Shown here piece after piece: positions 46,712 through 59,400 of a stretch of DNA of 64,000 bases (position 1 is its first letter; the number at the start of each line of letters is the position of its first letter). The notes beneath the pieces are model-generated. The model was not told the origin of the DNA and did not search any database. It worked only from the letters and a program-made list of their open reading frames with translations. The position numbers and the translations under genes were made by a program. The DNA is from Aurelia coerulea (lineage: Eukaryota > Cnidaria > Scyphozoa > Semaeostomeae > Ulmaridae), in NCBI GenBank assembly GCA_039566865.1, contig CM076949.1:2456501-2520500 (forward strand), read 5' to 3'.

Positions 46712-47275
46712 AACAAGGACAGATTTTGTAACACAATAGCATGAGATACTTTAGTTGACACCTCAATTCAAAGCGATTAGTGGCTGCAGACAAAGGAAAT
46801 TCTCTCAATCATAAACCCAGGTAGCTAGCGCGCTCGTTGTGCATTCTAGAATTTGTTTTTAAGAGCAAACATGAGCATATATCGAAAGAAGAAGAATATA
46901 TCTACATATCTACCAAGGGCATTTGATTTCTTTGGTTCAGAAGCTGAGCAGTAAGTGTTTTAATCACACCCAAAAAAATAAGAGAATTGAATCGCCTCCA
47001 GACCGGCTTTTGAACCAAACAAATTCAATGCCCGAAACAGATATGTAGATATATCCTTCTTCTTTCGATCTATGCTCATGTTTGCTCTTGAAAACAATTT
47101 CTGGAATGCACAACGGGCGAGCTAGCTACCTGGGTTTCAGAGGAACTTTTGCGGCTTTGCTTGTTTTGAATTACTGCTTGAGAAAATTTCCTTTGTCTGC
47201 AATCGCTAATCGCTTTGAATTGCGGTGTCAATCAAAACCAACTCGTGCTATTGTCTTACCAAATCTGTCCTTGTT
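46712..47275. mobile_element. Foldback element, family B (copy 4), 9-bp TSD
   Basis: Ends AACAAGGACAG / CTGTCCTTGTT, flanked by perfect TTAGCCGAT at 46703-46711 and 47276-47284. It begins 57 nt past the distal syntaxin stop codon, so that isoform's 3' UTR would run into it. Confidence 0.88.
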
Positions 47276-47332
47276 TTAGCCGATATATTAATGAGATAAC
47301 AGGGTGTAAAATATGATACCACTATTGCGTCT

Positions 47333-47416
47333 CTATGATTGCGAAACAGCCACGTAAATTGCCACAGCGATGATGATTAGTAAGACTGTACAGCAGATGA
47401 TGATGATTATCTTTTT
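47333..47416 (-). CDS. STX1: Syntaxin terminal exon, distal alternative (TM anchor type 2)
   Basis: After the acceptor TTTTTCAG the exon encodes 27 residues: [24 protein letters not shown], ending SQS and TAG. It is a bare transmembrane anchor with a three-residue tail. It is phase 0, like the proximal exon at 51304. The KK-x-III-CC opening is the conserved juxtamembrane/TM start of syntaxins, so this is a true terminal exon rather than chance sequence. Confidence 0.85.
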   Translation of the reverse strand, partial: KKIIIIICCTVLLIIIAVAIYVAVSQS

Positions 47417-50400
47417 CTGAAAAAAGAACATTTTATTTTATTAGATCATGAGTGGTAGGAGACTGCTGTGTTAGCCTAAAAAATCACTTCATAAAGAAAC
47501 ATATTTATTCAAACTTACTATACTTTGGTTGTCTCTTCTTGTCATGTCCTAATATAGCACTAAATGCGCATGCGTAGGATCAATGCAATATGCCGGCGCC
47601 CGCAGGAGGTCGCAAATATTAGGCCGAACACAATAAACAAGAAAAGAGTAAGTTTGAATAAATATGTTTCTTGGCGATTGCAATGTTTAGGCTAACACAG
47701 CAGTCTCCTACCACTCATGATTAGATTCACTAAGACAGGATGAATAAAAAACAACTTATGCCTTTTGCACGATTGTATTGGGTGATAGAAAAAGCAAAAA
47801 CGTTATTTTCTACAGGGTGGGTCAGGAAAATGTATGCACTGTTTGAACAATTTAGCAGTATTATTTCAATCCCATCGAAGTTTTTTGCAGGCAAATAAAT
47901 TTCAAGAAATCGTAAATATACCAATAGGTAGGCACCCGAAAAGTGGCAACTTACTTCTGGCTCACCCAGTAGTTCTTGTACGATTTTTCGAACAATGTAT
48001 ACAGTAAAAACCCACGTATAAGAACCTACAATTTTGCAAGTCAGCCTAACTAGGTTCTTATGTTTTGGGTATTTAATGGGAAATGAGGCTGTTCAGGTTC
48101 TTAAATTGGCTCTTATCTTATTCATGGCTTTCAGGAATTTCTTTTCTTCAGATTCAAACTTCAGGCCTATTATTTACTGTCAGTTCACATCAGCTGAGTT
48201 TATGAGATATATTCCCCAACAGAAATTTGTGGCAGAATCAGAAAATGTTTATTTAATCCAGAGAAAATCTTTCAAAAACTTCTCATTGGGTAATATTATC
48301 ATTTTTTATTCTTCCACAAACTTCTGTTGTGAATAAAACCCCATGCTCTCTAAAAATAAGAACCTATTTCAAATTCCAGGCTGAATGGGTTCTTATATAA
48401 TTGGGGTTTAATTGCAAAAATGTAGGTTCTTAATCCACTAGGTTCTTATACGCGGGTGTTTACTGTACATATTTCACCAGGTATCAATTCATCAGATTGC
48501 TTCCAACGGATTAGGTAACATGTAAGGTGATAGGTTAGGTAACTTTTTAGGTAACACGTATCTCATGTATTTTCGGACTCACCAGGTATCGATTCATCAG
48601 ATTGCTTCCAACGGATTAGGTAACAGGTAAGGTAACAGGTTAGGTAGCTTTTTAGGTAACACGTCAATTTAGATAGCAAATTTAGTTGTTTTAAAATCAG
48701 TTCTAGTTTTCTCACGTTACAAGCAAGAGTAAGTTTACCCACAAGGCTAGGCAGTTTAACAAAACATATTCTATGTCACAAGATACAAAAGTTTAGTTTC
48801 TCTCGTTTAATAGCTATTAATTATCATTGTTTAATTTCGCAGGATTACCTGTTTAGTGGTGCGTTTTATGATAGTCAATAACAGTCTCTGCTTGTGACAG
48901 AGCTGCCTCTGCTTGCAGTGGTTGAAGATAGGAAGGGCACGGAAAGCTCAATTTTGTAAATGCAACTGAAAACAATCTCAAATCTTAAAATCTCTATCAG
49001 TTTGTACTCAATCGCAAGTCGCAAATCTCAAATCTAAACTCAAATCTACACGCACGTTATTTTATACTTTTATTAAATACAATAAACAGCGAATAATAAA
49101 CTAAGATAGACTTTGTATTGCGGGCGGAGCATTGACAATGGGTTAGGACCGGCGCTCCCTGGTTAGGACCCTCCTAGCAACATTTACGTATTTTCAATAA
49201 TTTTCTTAAAGTTCAAATTTCCCTTCATTAGATCAAAAATTTAGTAGAATAATGCATCTAATGTGACTTAATTTTGTTAACAAGAATTATTCATTTCCAG
49301 TCTAAAGTTAGGAATCTGGGAAAATATCTTCCAAGGTTGTTTAGCATAGTTTCATTCAAAGGTTTTCTCTCTGGTAGAGAGCGTTTAATTACATTGTCCT
49401 GAAGGTTCAAATCTCTCCGACATAGTTCAAAGTTGTTTTAAAGGCATTGAGTCATGATAAATAGACCTGCTTTGATGTGTATCATGTGAACCATGTGAGA
49501 AAGATCAATTATCAGTCCCAACAAACTAAAAGGATATGCTGTTGCACAATGGGTGTCATGTGATCAGTTTCATTTCACAAGAACGTTAGCCAATCAGATG
49601 CGCCATCCAGAACTATGAGTCAGCAAATTTTGACAGATAGGGAATACCTTGCTGTCTTGTGCTGATTCAATTCCTTTAAGATTTTATAACTAATCATTAG
49701 TTTAATGAAAAGTTTACAATAACGTTCATTGCAATTAACTATTTTAGATTTTTTCCTTGAAACAGAGGCCTTTGAAAGTAGTACTTCAACAGACGATAAC
49801 GGTAAAGAATGCATTAGATTGATTACCAAAGTCCCTCGTATCCCTGCTGCGGTAAATCTTGCTTAAAAGTTTGACCAAAGTGAAATGATCAAGTCAAATA
49901 ACACGGGGAAACAAATGGACCCTAATTAACTAATTAATGGACTCTGGGTCCTAAGAATTATAAATATAACATTGAACTGTAAAAGGCTTTCAGTCTCAAC
50001 AGAATGTATATATGTTATATTATGGCTGAAGGAGATTTTTAAATCGAAACGTACGAAATTTTTAACAGTGTTGTTTTTATACTTTTATTTTCTGTTATAA
50101 TAAGATGGTGGTTTAGTTCATATATGTTATATTATGTTATGTTTATGTTATAAGTCTACGAAGGCGTTAGGGAATTTCTTACCATGGTCCTGTGTGTCAC
50201 GAAAAATTTCGATTAACTTGATTGGTTGGTGTAAGATGTGTAGCAAAGCATCATGGTACAAAATTCCCCCAAACGATCTTTAGCGCAGTTGGATGTTGCT
50301 ATATAACAGTTGCCCAGGGGGAATCACTGCAAAAATCTAGTACACTTTGGTAAAAAATCGTAAAAAATCTCGAAAATCTCAAAAAATCCCTAAAATCTTC

Positions 50401-53400
50401 AACAATCTTCAACATCTCAGAAATCTTCACAAAATCTTAGAAATCCCAAGAAACCCTTAAAATCTTCTATAAAAATTCCAGATTCCCACCCAACAAATAA
50501 TAAAAAATCTAAAAAAATCTTTCGATAATTCTTTCAAATCTCAAAAATTGTTTAAATTCTAAAAAATTTTGAAAAATCGTGCAAAATCTTTAACAAAACC
50601 AAACAACTTTTGAAAATCTCGAAAGAATCTCAAAAAGTCTCAAGAATTCTAGAATTTCAAAAGGTTTTATAAATCTTGAAAACTCTCTGAAAAACATGAG
50701 AGATTTTAAAAATCCTAAAATCTCGCATTTTTGGAATGATTTGCTCCTCGTCATGTAAAAAAGTTTAGAAAAGCTAAACAACTTTAGGTTTAAAATCTTG
50801 TGTCACCACGAGCTATAGGACAATCTGAACCAAAAAAGGAGATTTACGTTTGATACATCGAGATCATATTTCTTTCTGTCTCTAACTCTCCTGCGAAGGC
50901 GACATTTTAATCCCAGCGCGTGGCGGCAGATTGACGTGAACTTGAGGGCCCTGGAGGAATTATGCCACTCATCAGATTGAAACTCCTCAAAGAGATTCCT
51001 TCTCTACTCTTCCGTTCATTTAACCACGCCCGAGTGGCATAATGGCACTGTCTAGCTCACTTCAATCTGACACGAGTGGGGATTAAAATTGTTACTTGAC
51101 ATGTCAGAAACGAAATAAACTGCAAAGAACCCATGTTACATTAATCACATTTTCAATTCAGCGTTTCCTACAGCCCGTGGTATGACAAAGAATGCTGGAT
51201 AAATTGTAATGTCCTCAAAATTTTCAAACTATTACTTTCTTTTGGCGCACACAGTTGTTCTATTTTGATAACTATTAGCATATTATTGTCATTATTTTAT
51301 GATTTATTCATTATTACTTTTAGTTTTTTTCATGGGTAGTACTATTGGCAAGGTTATTGCCGCTGCAACGACGCATAGCAGGACAACACAGCAAATGATT
51401 ATGAATATTTTCTTCTGCAAAAGAAAATTTAGTATCATTAGATCAACACTCAACGCAAGGAATCTCGCAACAATCTTTCAAATAAATAAGGCCTTGTTGC
51501 CACAATTCCCAAAGTATTTGGCTGATTTGATCTGTGAGCTCCATCTCTAAAAGATTTGTGGAAACGGTTATTTGGCAGTTTTTTGAAAGGATTTTGACGT
51601 GGACTGTTCATCTTTTTCAAAATGAAAGCGTTGTTTTGGTGATAAATCTTTGTACTTCACCGCATCACACAAACTGCAAAAATCAATGGATACGTGCTGA
51701 AACAATGGTGTTTGCAGATTTGTTTATAATTTAACCACAGAGCCCCGAGGCTCTGGCACCCAGGGCAACCATTAACTTGACGTTGTTAACTCTATCAAAT
51801 GGCCTAATGTCTCTCAAGGGCTTTTCGCTAGCATTCTCTGCTACAAACATTTGAATTTCAGGCAGATTTAAATCATATAAACATACTTATTAGCATAAAT
51901 TTGATATGTGAATCAAAATTAGTCGTCTGAGGACTTTCTGCTAACAATAATATGTTACAACTTTTTGTATTTCTAGTAAATTTGTATAGGTACAAATAAT
52001 TTCATAGCACAACTACCAATTTGGATTTTAAATTCATTTGGTTAAAACTGATCATATGGTTACATAAGCAAAAATGTGAATTCATCGTAAGTCTTCTAAG
52101 AACTTCTTGCAAACAGCATTTAAAAATTGTTGTATTTCCAACGCATTTTTATAGGTCAACATACTTTTATTGTTGCGAAATTCAAATCAAATTTTAGATT
52201 TATCTGGTTAAAATTGATCATACCATTCTTTAGATGTATGATTATATTATGATATCACAGAAGGATTAGAAGTTTGACCAGATAATGTTTACAGATTTAA
52301 CAGGGCCCTTGTTGATAACAATACTTTCTAGTATTGATAAAGTATTTACCCTGTATAAACATACCGGGTGTCCCAAAAAAAAGGTAACAGATTTGATTGG
52401 GGCTAGCGATAAGAATTTAAGTTGAATCGACCCCTGATAAGTTTTGAAGTACTCTTAGATAGTTAACTTGAAGATTGATACCTTATTTGTTGATATTGGT
52501 GCATCAAGAGTTGGAATATTAATCTTGAAAGTCCAAATTTGCCTCCTACTCCAAACCAGAGCTTTTTGGGTTTGGCCTAAGCTGTGAAATCACTGTGCTG
52601 TGGAATCTCCTCAATCATAGCCAAGTACAAACAAGAAACCTCGTGCTTAGGAACACATTTTAGTGGAAATCTGACTCTGAACGTTACAATTAGATTCAAG
52701 AATTTAGCCCCGAAGGGAGCCCTTTCTTGATTCTACAAAAACTGTAAATTACACCTGCCTGAGAAAAGTTATTCATCAGTGAAATAAGTCCCTTAGGCTT
52801 TAACGCATAGACTATCTTGCAATCATCATTGCTTGAATGAAATGTTTTTTGCATCATCTCTCACGAAATTATTACGAAAAAAGGAATCGTATATGCCCAA
52901 GGGAACATAAAAAATGCTCATTCGTGCTTTGCTTGGGGTACTTTTGTAAATGCATTTTGACTGGAGAAAAATATTCCTTGGTGACTATATTCATGAATTT
53001 GTTTGTTAGTTTTCAATTTTTTACGGTCTTTTCAAACGGGTACCCAAAGGACCGATCCTTGTCCAAAAATTCCTTTGACTGAGGAGATTTCCCTAACCAG
53101 CGCGTTAGCAGTTTAGGCCAAAACCCAAAAGCTCTGGTTTGTAGATGGATGCAAATTTTGGCTTTCGAGATTTACATTTCAACTCTCGATGCGTCAATAT
53201 CAACAAACGAGGTATTAATCTTCAAGTTAACTATCGAAGAGTACTTCAAATTTATTTGGGATCGATTCGACTTATACTCTCATCGCTAGTCCCCATTATT
53301 TAAAGCAGTCATATTCTTAAAAATATCATCATTGTACAGCTAAGCAATGTTTTAAAAGCAGGGAGCTATAACTCGGCTAAATTCTCCATTCTTGAACTTT

Positions 53401-56400
53401 CAAACCACACTGTCACTCGCATAGATGCCGTCAGGAAAATACAACATAGGCATACAAATAATTGGAATTTGGATTCTTACCCTCCTAGCTTTGCTTTGAT
53501 ACTTGACGGCTTTTTTCACATCCGTGACGGCGGCTTGAACATATTCTGCTGCTTGTTCAACGTTAAATTCAATACGATTGACCATTTCGCCCTATCAAAA
53601 ATGAAAAATTAATAAATAATTGGAAACTGAACTCTTACCCTCCTAGCTTTACTTTGATACGTGACAGCTTTCTTTGTATCAGTGACGGCCGATTGAACAT
53701 ATTCTGCTGCTTGTTCAACGTTAAATTCAATTCGATTGATCATTTCGCCCTATCAAAAATTGGAAAAAAACGATTACGTTATCTGAAAATGCTTGAACGT
53801 AAACTTTTATCTCCAGGAATGAAACAATTATTAAATTTGGACAATTTTTCAATAGAGGCATTCCATTTTGGGTCATCCAGTACTACAGAATACTGCAGTA
53901 ATATGTCGTTTCTCCGCAAATAAAAATTACTGATTTCCTCTCTGAAATTAAAAAGTAAATAAAATTATTCACAAAAAATACCGAACGTCTCAATAAAAGT
54001 ACTCCTGTTTAAAAAATCAGCAAAATTGTTAGGTTTCTTTTCTGGCAAGAAAATTAAGGACCAAATTATTTTCCCAGGTATAGTTGATCTCGTAACTGGT
54101 TTTGAAATTTGCAAATTTCGCTCTCATTAGGGCTGCCTGGTTTTGAAGCATACTGCAAAGCGTATTGGTGATTACCTGATTAATTTTTTTCTTTTTGTAC
54201 AGGGTGTCCCAAACAAAATTGTTCGAGGTTTGATTAAATATTAAAAAATAAAGAAATAATGAACAGATTCTATGGTAAGATAATCATATTGCTGAGATTT
54301 TAAATTAATTTTAGACACCAGAAGCTAGCAAAACGGCTAAATATTCATGGAGTTATGAGCTTTCGAAGTTCAAGTTTGTGCGAAAGTTGAAACCAGACGC
54401 CCGTAAATTGCATATTTTGTGAAAGTAGCATCTCGCTTATTCAAACCAAATCAAATGGAATTTGAAAAGCACTTTCGATAAATCAGCTTTCTCTAACATT
54501 GAATCAAAGTAATGAATGCTTGGAGGAATCCTGTTGGGCACAATTTGCAATGGTCCCATCGCTTATTGATTAAATTTTACTAAGGAGTACTTTTTTGGGA
54601 CACTCGGTGGACATTTAAACAATTGTGCTTCTTACCTGCGATTCGACTAAAATTGCCATATCTGTAAACATTTCATGCAATTCCTGTTAAAGAGATTAAA
54701 GATAGTCATTCATTGATGCTAGTTAAATCAAAGATTTTTAAAAAAAATTACCAATAAGCTGGTGAATAACTTGTTTTCGATATTTTGAATCTGTAAACAT
54801 TTCAAGCAATTCCTGTTAAAGAGTTTAAAGACAGTCATTCAGTCATGCTAGTTAAATCAAATACTTTTGACACAAATTACCAATAAGCTGGTGAATAGCT
54901 TGTTTTCGATATTTTGAAAATTTTGAATAACATGTACATGTGGATCGAAGCTAAGAGGAGTTGGATAACAAGAACATTGGCAAAAGAATACGTCTATTGT
55001 CTTTAAGCAATCGGCGTGGTGTGATAATTTGGGTGTAGCAAAACAAACTTTCCACCCTATCAAGGGGCTTTTAGCTACCAAGAGTCAGAGACACTTTGCC
55101 AAGACAGCCTAAAAATTCAATTTACGATATATTTTATGTCCCATTCTCACTGACAAAGTTGAATCAGGGTATCTACACAAATGATTCGAAAAAGGAAAGG
55201 CCACAATACCAGCGTTGATCGTCGGATCCGAAGATGCTTGCAGCGAACAATAAATGAATAAGTTTGTAGGCAGAAACACCACAAAACACGACGAAGAAAC
55301 AACAGGGTCAGATTTTAACCAATAAATGAATTCTATTTACTGGGTTACCCAATTAGAATGCAACATTTGATTATCTGGTTTCGTTTCAGCTGGTTCAAAT
55401 TGTGAGTGTGACTGTGGTTTTTAGATCTGGTGGATACTGCATTGCAAATGGAAAAATATTTCATACTTACCCGTATGCTGTTTTCTAATTTCATGATATC
55501 ATTATGTCTAGCCTCGATATCACGCAGAGACTGCTTTGCTTGCTGCGTCTCCACAATGATCTGAAATAAAATTTTAATGGTTAAACAATTCATTAATTTT
55601 CCTGAGACAGCAGACTGATTACATAGTTGTAGTGTTCACCATTGAGAGACTGATAGACAATCAAACTACAATTTGAGCTTCGCAAACAATTCAATAAAGG
55701 TAAAAATGTAAAAAAGTGTTGTTGTTGTTGGTGTTGCTGCAATAACTGGGACCAGTCCAACAGGTACTCTTGGCGTTATACATTTTCAAAAAAGGAACTA
55801 ATTTCTGGCCAACCCGGTGCATAATTTGAAACAGAGTTCGGGTTATGCTAAAAACTATATTTTGTTATCATCGCAAAAAGGCGCATATTTTGATAAAATA
55901 TCATGAGATAATGAACTTACTCCTTGCGTAAATATTGCAGGATTTCCAGTTTCGATCATCTCTTCCAATTCTTCACTGGTTGTCGACCTTCCAGCTAAAA
56001 AGAAGATTGTTTTATGCCACGTTTTAAATTTTTCTTTGGTTGGTCTGCAGTTAGAATTAGGGAACAAGCATGCAGAGGGAGACATGTTCAAGAAATCAAG
56101 ATCTGCTGCTTTGTTTTCGTTGAGCCTGCGTTTATGCTTCCAAAAATTTTGCGACATTCATAACAAAATCATGGAAATCATTGCCATGAGAGCACAACAG
56201 TATAAAATTGATCCTTTCAGCAAACAGCGAGTCAAATAACATGTTACACATTTAAACCCAAAGTTATTCATACCTATGCCAAATATGCAGTATTTTGAAT
56301 CGTTAAATTTGCGGACCAATTCACGAGATATTTTATTCCTTCGAATGCATCTTGTTGTGCTTCTACGGTAAAAGTGGTCCTCAAATAGAGCGATGCAAAA

Positions 56401-59400
56401 TACTCAGAATTTGGTGCAGGCATGATATGAACGATTTCGACTTTAACTGTAATTTTGAAAATTACATTAATTCTCAGCAATCCTCGATCCTCCTGGTGCT
56501 GTTTTGAGTTGTTTGTCTCCATTTTTCTACCAGTATTACTGGTTTTACCGGTTTCTCTAGTTATTTTTCTCCCCTTTTGCACACAGCTTTATCTTTATAT
56601 GGCTATTTTGCCCTTTTTGGACTTTTCCCAATTCTCACTAGCGTGTATCTCATTTAGTATTTAATCGTAACTCCACCCAGTCAACTTGCTGAGGATGGAC
56701 CTAGGAAGTTTCGAAGCGTACTAATTTAATATGGCTTAGCCACTTGATTTATGTCATCTGATTTATGTCACTTTAATTATAACATGGACTTGTCAACTTT
56801 CTAACTTATTGATTATGAAATATGAGTCAATCAACATGATGTTTTTTGTCGTCGTACTCGCCCTAAAATTTTGAAGATGATATGAAAGTTCAAGACGCAA
56901 TATCATGAATTGTTTGCGAAATTGAAAATAATCATCAAAAAAGGTAAGAGGTTGCTGCAAGGTAGTTTTCGTCTGTACCACAGTTCAGCATTTGAGTTTA
57001 GCATCTCATTAATCATTCCTATCTTCATTAAAGTAGCAGTTGGACGTGATGCTGCGCATGACATTTTCATTGCATTCCTATGGACAGTGCTTAGGCTAAG
57101 CATCGACTCGTCAATGGAGATTTTGAATAGGATCATCGCATATTTCAATCTATCTCCATCGGCATTTCTGTTGACAATCTCACGAATTGACTTGAAATAT
57201 ATTGTTCATCTATATCGAGTTCATGCAATTTTCAAAGTTATTTTGCTGATCACAAATTCCTGAAAGTCGTAAACAGTGATTGCTGGAGCAACTTTGAAGC
57301 TGCAAAGAGATAAACTACAAGTCGAAGTGGGCAAGAAACTCACCAAAGAATATAGTTTTTGAGTCAGATTTATGATGCTTGATGAAATGAAAGGTGAATA
57401 GAACCTTCTCGAACATGCATTCATTGCTAGATTAATTTCGTCGGAATTACAACGAACAGAGAGGTAATGTAAACATATGCAAGCAGAATCTGTTACCCGC
57501 GTCTTGCGTCTAACTGCCCCTTTAAACCAATAGACCTTTAGCAATTCAGAAAAGAATCAGAATCGAACGATATTTTGCTACATTTTGTAGAATTTTCGAA
57601 TGTGCACAATAGTGATAGAAGCTCTATCGACACTCGATCGAGCGTCGCATGTAAAAATGTATAAAAATAATGCTCGATCCAGGCTCTTTTGTAGAATAGC
57701 TAAAAGGTCAATGCCTCTGTCTCTTCGATACGGTCAAACTTACTAATTTCCAGTTGCCGCTGAATACGATTTTTGCATCGTTCTCTGTAATCAGTTTGAA
57801 TAGCATTATATTCGTGCATCACTTCCACAAATTCTCTTGACAATGTTGAATGCTAGAGACAAAAATAAGGAAGGTTTGGTGTACTTTGAAGAGTCATTGC
57901 TAGAGCATTTGAATATGCTGCACCTCATACCTGGAGCTCGTTGCTTCTCCATATCAGACATTCTAAGGACATTACTGTTTTCAAAAGGCAGTGAAAACCT
58001 ATTTTTTTAAGTTTCTATCTCTGGTGTAAAATACTGTAACTTTTTAGATTTTCGTTGTGATTTTAACAGTTATTTTAACTTGATGCATGCGCCGCAGAAT
58101 ATTGTAAAATATAGAGGCGCATTTTAAAATCAATTATTCATAATTATCTGCCGGGTGTCCCAAAATGATGTATTATTATTTGATTGCTTATATGTCCATA
58201 ACCGATTGATCGATTTTCAAAAAAATTATTTCATCCGATTGCCGAAAGGCTAAATTGTATTCGATGATGTTAGTTGTGGTTTAGGCCGATGTCTTCATGT
58301 TCAAAAGAAGATCGATAAACCTACTCAAATTCAAGCCTTACATGGCATGAAAAAGAAGCGGCCTACTTTCCCAGTCAATATTTTAGATATGATGCAAAAG
58401 GCTGAACTTATATGTCGTTCAAAGAATATATATCGTTCGGCCAATACGAATTCAGTCATACTGAGTTCAGGGAATACGAATAGAAGTTCAGCCTTTTGTA
58501 TCACATCTAAAATCTTGACTGGAAAAATAGGCCGTTTCTTTCTCATGCCATCTAAGGCTTGAATTTGAGCAGGTTTATCCATCTTCTTTTCGACATGAAA
58601 ACGCCGTGGTAAAACCACAACCAACATCTTAAAATACAATTTAGGCTTTCGGCAATCGGATAAAATAAAGTTTTTGAATATCGGTTATTTGGTTATGGAA
58701 ATATAAGCAATCGAACGATAATACATCATTTGGGGACACCCGGTATATATTGCTAATCAAAATCCTGTGCGTATGGAATGAAAAGCAAACAAAAAAGAAC
58801 TTCGGTTAGAAATGACTATCATCATATAAAAAGTCGACTTAAGGGTCCCAAAGGATCATGGTAATCATTAGTCTTTAAGCAAAGAATAGAAAGTTCAGGA
58901 TTTACTTTTCATCTTATTATTGAAAGCAATTTGGAAATGTTTCGGTGGTACTAAACAAATCCTTCTAGACGGTGTGATGTACAGTTTTACTCTTCAATTT
59001 CTGTTTTCTTATGCTTTAAAGGGGCTCCGTCGCCAAACAATAAACAAATCCTTCTAGACGGTGTGATGCAAAGTTTTACTCTTCAATTTCTGTTTTCTTA
59101 TGCTTTAAAGGGGCTCCGTCGCCAAACAATAAACAAATCCGTAAACTCGCACGTGTCACCAATTATCCATTGTTAATCCATTGTTTTCTGCAGTTTGTTT
59201 GTTGGCTTCACCCAAGCCACCAAAAAGTGACCGTTAAAAATCCACTTATATCCGAGCAATCGTAGAAGAGATGAATGTTTGGTTTCTTCCTCAGTGAAGT
59301 ACAAGGATTAATGCCCAAACAGCAACTTTCATTTTGATAAAAATACGAAAATCCTATGTGATATCACCTTTCAAAAGCTGCAAAAATCATCGTTTTGTTT

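Noticed and set aside
48034..48336. 100-aa plus-strand frame
   Set aside because: Lies entirely inside the pogo-like MITE 48002-48465.
50590..50781. 63-aa minus-strand frame rich in Phe/Leu/Arg
   Set aside because: Product of the low-complexity AAATCTC zone.
56903..57263. Overlapping frames on both strands
   Set aside because: No domain signature and no splice-consistent extension; they lie inside a syntaxin intron.
57221..57544. 107-aa minus-strand frame as an extra syntaxin exon
   Set aside because: No similarity to any syntaxin segment; all expected syntaxin segments are already assigned to other exons.
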